DNA from: Chryseobacterium shigense
Lineage (GTDB): Bacteria > Bacteroidota > Bacteroidia > Flavobacteriales > Weeksellaceae
Length of the DNA: 64,000 nucleotides
Direction: 5' to 3'
Assembly: GCF_900156575.1 (NCBI RefSeq)
Contig: NZ_FTNY01000002.1
Location: 186,001-250,000, forward strand
Positions 58,943 to 64,000 of this stretch are shown one piece after another. The notes under the pieces were generated by a model. It had not been told where the DNA came from. It ran no database searches and was given only the letters and a program-made list of their open reading frames with translations. Made by a program: the position numbers and the translations under genes. Each line of letters starts with the position of its first letter. Position 1 is the stretch's first letter.

Positions 58943-59506
58943 CTAGAGGGAAAGAATGATAGGCAAAATAAGATTTGCCATTATAAAACCGCCCATCATA
59001 AAACATATTGTTGCCACCAATGACGGCCATTGCAGATTGGAAAGTCCCATAATAGCATGGCCACTCGTACATCCGCCTGCGTATCTTGTTCCAAAGCCTA
59101 CTAAAAATCCTCCCACGATCATCATGATAAATCCTCGTAAGGTCAGCAGACTTTCAAAATTCATCAACTGTACAGGAACCAGATTGGTATAATCTGTGAT
59201 TCCATAGCCTGCCAATTCGGTTTTAAGTTGAGGATTAACGGTAATTTCAGCAGTATTGATCAGAAAACGGGAGGCCATCATTCCGCCTAAGAAAATTCCC
59301 AGTACAAAAAACAGATTCCAGGCTTCTTTTTTCCAGTCATATTTGAAAAAGCTGATCCCTGCAGGAATACATGCCGCACAGATATGTCTTAATGAAGAAC
59401 TGATTCCGAAGGATTTATTCCCCAGAATCAACAAAGCAGGAACGGTAAGTCCTATTAATGGTCCGGCTATATACCATGGCCATGGTTCTTTTATACTATC
59501 GAGCAT
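58943..59506 (-). CDS. YeeE/YedE-family transporter half, thiosulfate type (first)
   Basis: The 187-residue protein has about four or five hydrophobic helices. The family motif GFGTRYAGGCTSGHAIMGLSNLQWPSLVAT carries the conserved Cys that relays thiosulfate or other sulfur anions. The gene is immediately upstream of the second half. A Crp/Fnr regulator is encoded 0.4 kb upstream on the same strand, an arrangement often seen in Bacteroidota and linked to sulfide or thiosulfate handling. Confidence 0.88.
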   Translation of the reverse strand: MLDSIKEPWPWYIAGPLIGLTVPALLILGNKSFGISSSLRHICAACIPAGISFFKYDWKKEAWNLFFVLGIFLGGMMASRFLINTAEITVNPQLKTELAGYGITDYTNLVPVQLMNFESLLTLRGFIMMIVGGFLVGFGTRYAGGCTSGHAIMGLSNLQWPSLVATICFMMGGFIMANLILPIILSL

Positions 59507-59710
59507 TTATTTTGTCTTAATTTATTACTGCGTAAAAATGGGAATAACTGGGGAGACTGACAGCTACTTTTGTTACATAAGGTCGTTTTGGTGTTAAAAA
59601 AAAAATTTAAACGAAAAATAATCTTGGGAAGAAGGGCTGTTAAGGTTTTTGAAAATCAGAGATTTTCTGATGATTGTGTTTGAGTTTTAAAGATTATTTT
59701 CTTTTGAACC

Positions 59711-59758
59711 ACCCCGTCAAAAATTCTTTGAATTTTTGCCACCCCTCCATGGGAGGGG
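59711..59758. repeat. Double-hairpin REP-like element
   Basis: CAAAAATTC-TTT-GAATTTTTG (59718-59738) and CCCCTCC-ATG-GGAGGGG (59742-59758) are two perfect hairpins placed next to each other, preceded by ACCACCCCGT. They have no T run and lie between the regulator and its sulfur transporter target. Confidence 0.75.
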
Positions 59759-59797
59759 AATGATTGCAGTCGGAATTAGAATTGTGGTGGTGTCTTG

Positions 59798-59912
59798 TAG
59801 AAGAGCAATTTTGTTTCTGCTGAATTTTAGTTTTCCGGATTTCTCCCATTGTTTAAGGAGACTTGATATTACAAATCCTATAATTTCTAATTACTTGTTC
59901 GTGGATGATATT
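59798..59912 (-). pseudogene. Decayed copy of the 3' end of the adjacent Crp/Fnr gene
   Basis: The DNA repeats the tail of the gene at 59940-60563. Shared stretches include TTTGTTTCTGCT, TTTTAGTTTTCCGGATTTCT, CATTGTTTAAG and TTGTTCGTGGATGAT (with small differences and deletions). On the minus strand it reads IIHEQ... and later, after a stop, EIRKTKIQQKQ, a degraded helix-turn-helix. Only the last 40 or so codons are recognisable. Confidence 0.8.
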
Positions 59913-59939
59913 TCGGAGGACGAAAAGTTATTAATTTAG

Positions 59940-60563
59940 TTATAGAAAGGCAATCCTGTTTCTGCTAAGTTTTAGTTTTCCGGATTTCTCCAATTGTTTG
60001 AGCAGTCTGGATACTACGACTCTTACAGTACCGAGTTCGTTGGCTAGCTGTTCGTGGGTGATGACAATAATTGAAGAATCGGTAAGTTCAGACTTTTTAT
60101 TCAGAAGATCCAAAAGTCTTTCGTCTACTTTTTTAAAAGCAATGGCATTAATGATGTCAAGTAATTCTTCGAAACGTTTATGATAGAGTTTAAAGATGTA
60201 ATCCAGCCATTCCGGATATTGTGTGATCAATAATGAAGCTTTGTCTACAGGAAGGAAAAGGATTTCCGTATCTTCTTCCACTTCTGCTTTTACGATGCTT
60301 TTTTCATTGTGCATTCCGCCTAAAAATGACATGATACAGCTTTCTCCGGCTTTAATGTAATACAGCAAGATCTCCCGTCCGGCCTCATCGGTTCTGATGA
60401 CTTTGATCATTCCTTTCATAATGATCGGGATCGAGCGTATTGAAGTGTTTTCATTCAGAATATGATCTCCTTCACGGTAGATTTTGGCTGTGCCATATTG
60501 GTAGAGCTTTTCAACAAGTTCGGGTGAATTGGCAAATTCTGAGGAGAGGATATCGTTCTGCAT
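59940..60563 (-). CDS. Crp/Fnr-family transcriptional regulator
   Basis: The 207-residue protein has an N-terminal cyclic-nucleotide-like beta-barrel (residues about 20-140: REGDHILNENTSIRSIPIIMKGMIKVIRTDEAGREILLYYIKAGESCIMSF) and a C-terminal winged helix (ITHEQLANELGTVRVVVSRLLKQLEKSGKLKLSRNRIAFL). The Fnr cysteine cluster is absent, so it does not look like a direct oxygen sensor through a 4Fe-4S cluster. It lies upstream of the YeeE/YedE pair and probably controls it. Confidence 0.88.
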   Translation of the reverse strand: MQNDILSSEFANSPELVEKLYQYGTAKIYREGDHILNENTSIRSIPIIMKGMIKVIRTDEAGREILLYYIKAGESCIMSFLGGMHNEKSIVKAEVEEDTEILFLPVDKASLLITQYPEWLDYIFKLYHKRFEELLDIINAIAFKKVDERLLDLLNKKSELTDSSIIVITHEQLANELGTVRVVVSRLLKQLEKSGKLKLSRNRIAFL

Positions 60564-60585
60564 AATGTCTGGTCTCTATTAAAGT

Positions 60586-62838
60586 CTAATTTACACCAAT
60601 TTCATCTACAAAAAGCCAGGCTTTTGAGTCGGCTCCGGGATTTCCGGCAGGAATAATGCCTGCATTTTCAATGATCAGCTTAATGTATTGTGAGGTCTGG
60701 TTTCCTACGTTCAGTTTTATTTTTCCTTTTGAATTCTGAATTTCCTGTCTTCCGATCTCCTGAATCATTTTAAAATTCTTACCATCATCGGACCCAAAAA
60801 TCTTTGCAGATTTTGCCAGATGAATCCAGCTTCCTTTATTTTCCAGGGTATTAAAATAAACTTCCGAAAAGGATGTTTTTTGGCCAAGATCAATAGTTGC
60901 GACTACATCTTTACCCTGAAAGCCCAGCCATGTTTTACCCAGCTGTCTTGTATTGCCAATAATTCCGTCTACTAAGGTAAAAGCACCACCAAAAGAATAG
61001 TTTTCACTCGGTTGCTGTTCTAATGTGATTGTTTTCCCTGTAGTTTTGGAAACCGTAAATTCCTGTGAAGAAACTGCGCTTTTCAGTTTTCCATCCTCAA
61101 AATAGGCGGATTTCACCGACATCGATTTTGTAACAGCGACAGGTTTCTGATAGATCTGTGAATTCAGTGAAGGCTCTGTTCCGTCGGTGGTATATCTTAT
61201 TCCTGCCGGATCCTGTGATACGGTGAGCTCATAAGCAACACCTTCATTGGCAGGAACTACTTTTCCGGAGATATTGTAAATGCTTTTTGCATAATTGACC
61301 TTCATTCTATCCAAAACTTTGAACTGGCCAATGACCCTGCTTTCAAATTCTTTGTAATTTTCAGGATCTGCTGTTCCCCATCCTACTTCGGAAAGCGCCA
61401 TCAGTCTTGGGAATATCATATACTGTACCTGCTTAAAATCTGTGATGTATTCCGTCCACAAATTGGCCTGGACACCCAGGATATATTTTGCCTGTTCAGG
61501 ATTCAGTTCTGAGGGAACGGGATTATATGAATAGACTTTATCCAAAGGGGTAAAGCCTCCGAAAGCATTAGGTTCCGACTGCGGATCTCCCTGATAATGA
61601 TCAAAATAGCAATACGCACCGGGCGTCATCACTGCGAAATGTCCGGATTTTGCGGCTTCTATGCCTCCATTTACGCCCGTCCAGCTCATGACAGCGGCGT
61701 TTGGAGCGAGACCTCCCTCAAGGATTTCGTCCCAGCCGATGATCTTTTTGCCTTTACTGTTTACATATTTTTCAATTCTGTGAATGAAATAGCTTTGCAA
61801 GCCATGTTCGTCTTTCAGATTATTTTTCTTAATCAGTTCCTGACAGTGGGGGCATTCTTTCCATCTTGTTTTCGGACATTCATCGCCGCCGATGTGGATG
61901 TACTGGGAAGGGAAAAGTTTCATAACCTCATCGAGAACATTTTCGAGGAAGGTGAATGTTTGTTCTTTCGGACAAAAAACATCGTCAAAAACACCCCATT
62001 TTGTAGCGGATTCAAATGGGCCTTTTGTACAGGCCAATTCCGGATACGCTGATAAAGCGGCTAAGGCATGTCCCGGCATTTCAATTTCCGGAACGACCGT
62101 GATATGTCTTTGCTGAGCATAGGTAACGACATCCCTGATCTGCTCCTGGGTGTAAAAATAAGGTCCGTAAGGTTTTCCGTCAAAAGTATTGTCAACATAG
62201 GCACCCACCATAGATTCTTTACGTTTTGAACCGATCTCTGTAAGTTTTGGATATTTTTTGATTTCAATTCTCCAGCCCTGATCGTCTGTAAGGTGCCAGT
62301 GAAAAGTATTCAGCTTGTACATCGACAGATAATCGATATACTGCTTCACTTCGTCTACATTGAAGAAATGTCGGCAAACATCAAGATGCATTCCACGCCA
62401 GGCAAATTTTGGATAATCTTTGATCTTTACAGCAGGAATTTTCCCGTTTTCAGCATTCTGAATAAGCTGGAGCAGTGTTTGAATACCGTGAAAAAGCCCT
62501 GCATCATCCTTTCCAGTTACAGATATAAAGTCTTCTGTTACATTAATCTCATAATCATAATCTTTCTTTTTGTCTTTGTCTACCGATATAAAAATTACAT
62601 TTGTTCCGTGTGTTCTTTCATTTTTTGATAAATCAAGATGATTCGTTTTATTTAAAGATTTCAAAAAAAACTGGTACTCAAAAGATTTTTCATCCCCCTT
62701 TACAGCTGTTGTCTTACTTACAACAAATTCTCCTCTTGAGAACTCAACACTTTGGGGATAAGGGATTAGATTTAGTTTTGTCTGAGCGCAAAAAATACTG
62801 GAAAAAAGAATAGAAAATAGATAAAGAAAACGTCGCAT
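60586..62838 (-). CDS. Beta-N-acetylhexosaminidase, glycoside hydrolase family 20
   Basis: This 750-residue exported enzyme removes terminal GlcNAc or GalNAc. It has a signal peptide (to about residue 18), a GH20b domain, and the catalytic barrel with Asp319-Glu320 in HIGGDECP and the WRGMHLDVCRHFF and HWHLTDDQGWR motifs. After the barrel come a chitobiase/beta-hexosaminidase C-terminal segment (IRYTTDGTEPS) and a discoidin-like F5/8 type C module (about 610-750). It may act with the nearby beta-mannosidase and glycosylasparaginase on host glycans. Confidence 0.95.
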   Translation of the reverse strand: MRRFLYLFSILFSSIFCAQTKLNLIPYPQSVEFSRGEFVVSKTTAVKGDEKSFEYQFFLKSLNKTNHLDLSKNERTHGTNVIFISVDKDKKKDYDYEINVTEDFISVTGKDDAGLFHGIQTLLQLIQNAENGKIPAVKIKDYPKFAWRGMHLDVCRHFFNVDEVKQYIDYLSMYKLNTFHWHLTDDQGWRIEIKKYPKLTEIGSKRKESMVGAYVDNTFDGKPYGPYFYTQEQIRDVVTYAQQRHITVVPEIEMPGHALAALSAYPELACTKGPFESATKWGVFDDVFCPKEQTFTFLENVLDEVMKLFPSQYIHIGGDECPKTRWKECPHCQELIKKNNLKDEHGLQSYFIHRIEKYVNSKGKKIIGWDEILEGGLAPNAAVMSWTGVNGGIEAAKSGHFAVMTPGAYCYFDHYQGDPQSEPNAFGGFTPLDKVYSYNPVPSELNPEQAKYILGVQANLWTEYITDFKQVQYMIFPRLMALSEVGWGTADPENYKEFESRVIGQFKVLDRMKVNYAKSIYNISGKVVPANEGVAYELTVSQDPAGIRYTTDGTEPSLNSQIYQKPVAVTKSMSVKSAYFEDGKLKSAVSSQEFTVSKTTGKTITLEQQPSENYSFGGAFTLVDGIIGNTRQLGKTWLGFQGKDVVATIDLGQKTSFSEVYFNTLENKGSWIHLAKSAKIFGSDDGKNFKMIQEIGRQEIQNSKGKIKLNVGNQTSQYIKLIIENAGIIPAGNPGADSKAWLFVDEIGVN

Positions 62839-62941
62839 CTAAGTATGATTAAGGTTTTAGCTAATATAATTATTTTCCAAAACTCTTGTATCCATTTTAA
62901 CTTATTAAATAATAAAACATCTAAATTTGTAAAAAAATACA

Positions 62942-63757
62942 ATGAGAAAAAGCATTTTACTGGCCGCAGGATTATTATTTTCAATTTCTACGCAGGCACA
63001 GCTGTTAGATATCATCAAATCTACTGTTAAAACTAAAACAGGGGTTGATCTTGATAAACCGGTGCAAACCAAAAGTTCTACAACCAGTACAACTTCAACC
63101 ACGGTTACCACTCCAGCCAAAACTTCTCCTATCAATCTCGGGAGTCTTACCTCAACTCAGATTTCATCAGGATTAAAGGAAGCTCTGAGCCTGGGAGTAA
63201 CGGATGGAGTAAAAAAGCTGGCATTAACGGATGGATTCTTAAAAAATGAAGCGGTTAAAATTTTAATGCCTGAAAAATTAAGAAAGATTGATACCACTTT
63301 GCGTTCTCTGGGAATGGGAAGTCTTGCGGATGAAGGGGTAAAGTTATTGAACAGAGCTGCTGAGGATGCGGTAACAGAGGCTGCTCCTATTTTCACGAAA
63401 GCGATCACCTCCATGACCATCACCGATGCTAAAAATATTTTATTAAGCAACGACAATGCGGCTACGAATTATTTACAGACCAAAACGCAAAGCCAGTTGT
63501 TTACCGCTTTCCAGCCTAAAGTGAAAGCTTCGTTAGGAAAAGTAGGCGCTGATACCGTCTGGAAAAACTTAATCTCCAAGTACAATACGTTTACAGGACA
63601 GTCTGTAACAACGGATCTTAATGAGTATGTGACGACAGAAACCATCAATGGTGTTTTCAAAATGGTAGCGGACAAAGAAAGCGGAATCAGAAATACTCCG
63701 GCTATGAGAACAACTTCTATTTTACAGAAGGTTTTTGGAGCACAGGATGCAAAATAG
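62942..63757 (+). CDS. DUF4197-domain exported protein
   Basis: This 271-residue protein has a signal peptide ending TQAQ, a Thr/Ser-rich linker (SSTTSTTSTTVTTPAKTSP) and a DUF4197 domain: ISSGLKEALSLGVTDGVKKLALTDGFLKNEAVKILMPEKLRKIDTTLRSLG and later DAKNILLSNDNAATNYLQTKTQSQLFTAFQPKVK. DUF4197 proteins are periplasmic, helical and of unknown function. It is a single gene with its own terminator. Confidence 0.88.
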   Translation: MRKSILLAAGLLFSISTQAQLLDIIKSTVKTKTGVDLDKPVQTKSSTTSTTSTTVTTPAKTSPINLGSLTSTQISSGLKEALSLGVTDGVKKLALTDGFLKNEAVKILMPEKLRKIDTTLRSLGMGSLADEGVKLLNRAAEDAVTEAAPIFTKAITSMTITDAKNILLSNDNAATNYLQTKTQSQLFTAFQPKVKASLGKVGADTVWKNLISKYNTFTGQSVTTDLNEYVTTETINGVFKMVADKESGIRNTPAMRTTSILQKVFGAQDAK

Positions 63758-63820
63758 AGGTCAGATATGAGATGTTAGATCTCATTGGAGGTTTACAATT
63801 GATTAGACCTTAAAATATAA

Positions 63821-63858
63821 AAAAATGCTGTTTCAGAAATTGAAACAGCATTTTTCTT
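63821..63858 (+). terminator. Intrinsic terminator after the DUF4197 gene
   Basis: A perfect 15-bp stem, AAAAATGCTGTTTCA against TGAAACAGCATTTTT, with a five-base loop and T-rich tail. Confidence 0.92.
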
Positions 63859-64000
63859 TTGCTCTGAAACAAAAATTATTTTTATATGCTTCGACTATTC
63901 TCAGCATGATATCTCCGATACGATCTTTAAACGTTAACAGTCAATTTTTAGCAGTATATTTCTGATTATAGATTGAGGGTTTATGTATGAAGTTTACGAA

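Larger units (their letters stand above)
59507..59939. other. Gap with double-hairpin repeat and decayed regulator copy
   Basis: This gap holds the double hairpin at 59711-59758 and the decayed Crp/Fnr tail at 59798-59912, both listed separately. The stretch nearest the YeeE gene (59507-59700) is AT-rich and presumably carries that gene's promoter. No intact gene is seen. Confidence 0.55.

Noticed and set aside
63871-64000. Possible repeat fragment (CTTCGACTATTCTCAGCATGAT) and gene start near the right edge
   Set aside because: Only part is visible, no inverted partner or ORF can be confirmed inside the window.

Overview
The window looks like a chromosomal segment of a Chryseobacterium-type flavobacterium (Bacteroidota, family Weeksellaceae). 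The signs are AT-rich DNA, Bacteroidota promoter elements (TAnnTTTG), several secreted proteins with type IX secretion (T9SS) C-terminal signals, the gliding genes gldF/gldG, and a near-exact relative of the protein-glutaminase known from Chryseobacterium proteolyticum. No rRNA, tRNA, CRISPR array, prophage or complete classical insertion sequence was recognised. The only transposase-type gene is a single-domain HUH (REP-associated) protein.

Layout. 1-1163: two small lipoproteins (one cut by the window edge) and a membrane protein. 1249-9922: a complete tryptophan operon, E-G-D-C-F-B-A, headed by a leader peptide with three consecutive Trp codons and an intrinsic terminator, which together form a classical attenuator. 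Between trpF and trpB sit the HUH transposase, a hypothetical gene and a GNAT gene. Several junctions of the operon are filled with in-register heptanucleotide repeats. 10002-17257: lipB, a serine hydrolase, the protein-glutaminase, a peroxide-stress operon (nitroreductase, ohrR, ohr) with a palindromic operator over its promoter, a NERD nuclease-like protein, a decayed ohr copy and a SanA/YdcF-like protein. 17276-19303: a secreted peptide-deformylase-like protein with an altered metal ligand, a ChaN-like protein and a 200-bp inverted-repeat element.

19304-29321 is a heme acquisition locus: hmuS, a methyltransferase, hmuV, hmuU, hmuT, a HmuY lipoprotein and a TonB-dependent receptor on the minus strand, with two T9SS-secreted proteins (one HmuY-like) transcribed divergently. 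Three promoters in this locus carry copies of a Fur-like palindrome. 29508-31384 holds a monooxygenase, a TSUP-type sulfur transporter and an Rrf2 regulator. A 29-bp operator in front of the TSUP gene recurs almost unchanged in front of a cupin gene at 40.9 kb. 31527-35870 is an accessory stretch: DUF4268 and DUF2314/ankyrin proteins, several pseudogene remnants, an orphan six-cysteine RiPP-like precursor and a TonB-domain protein.

35949-40751: gldG/gldF, hemJ, a secreted protein and kbl. 40913-52797: the cupin gene, a T9SS adhesin-like protein, a tandem pair of M1 metallopeptidases, dacB, priA and an AEC transporter. 53053-63757: a papain-like lipoprotein; a glycoprotein-degradation group (beta-mannosidase, glycosylasparaginase, beta-hexosaminidase) interleaved with cutC, a YeeE/YedE pair and a Crp/Fnr regulator that has a decayed tail copy beside it; and a DUF4197 protein. 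REP/MITE-like palindromes are scattered through the gaps. The strongest new leads are the shared sulfur-type operator, the Fur-like boxes, the trp attenuator, the heptamer repeats inside the trp operon, the deformylase-like protein and the orphan RiPP-like peptide.
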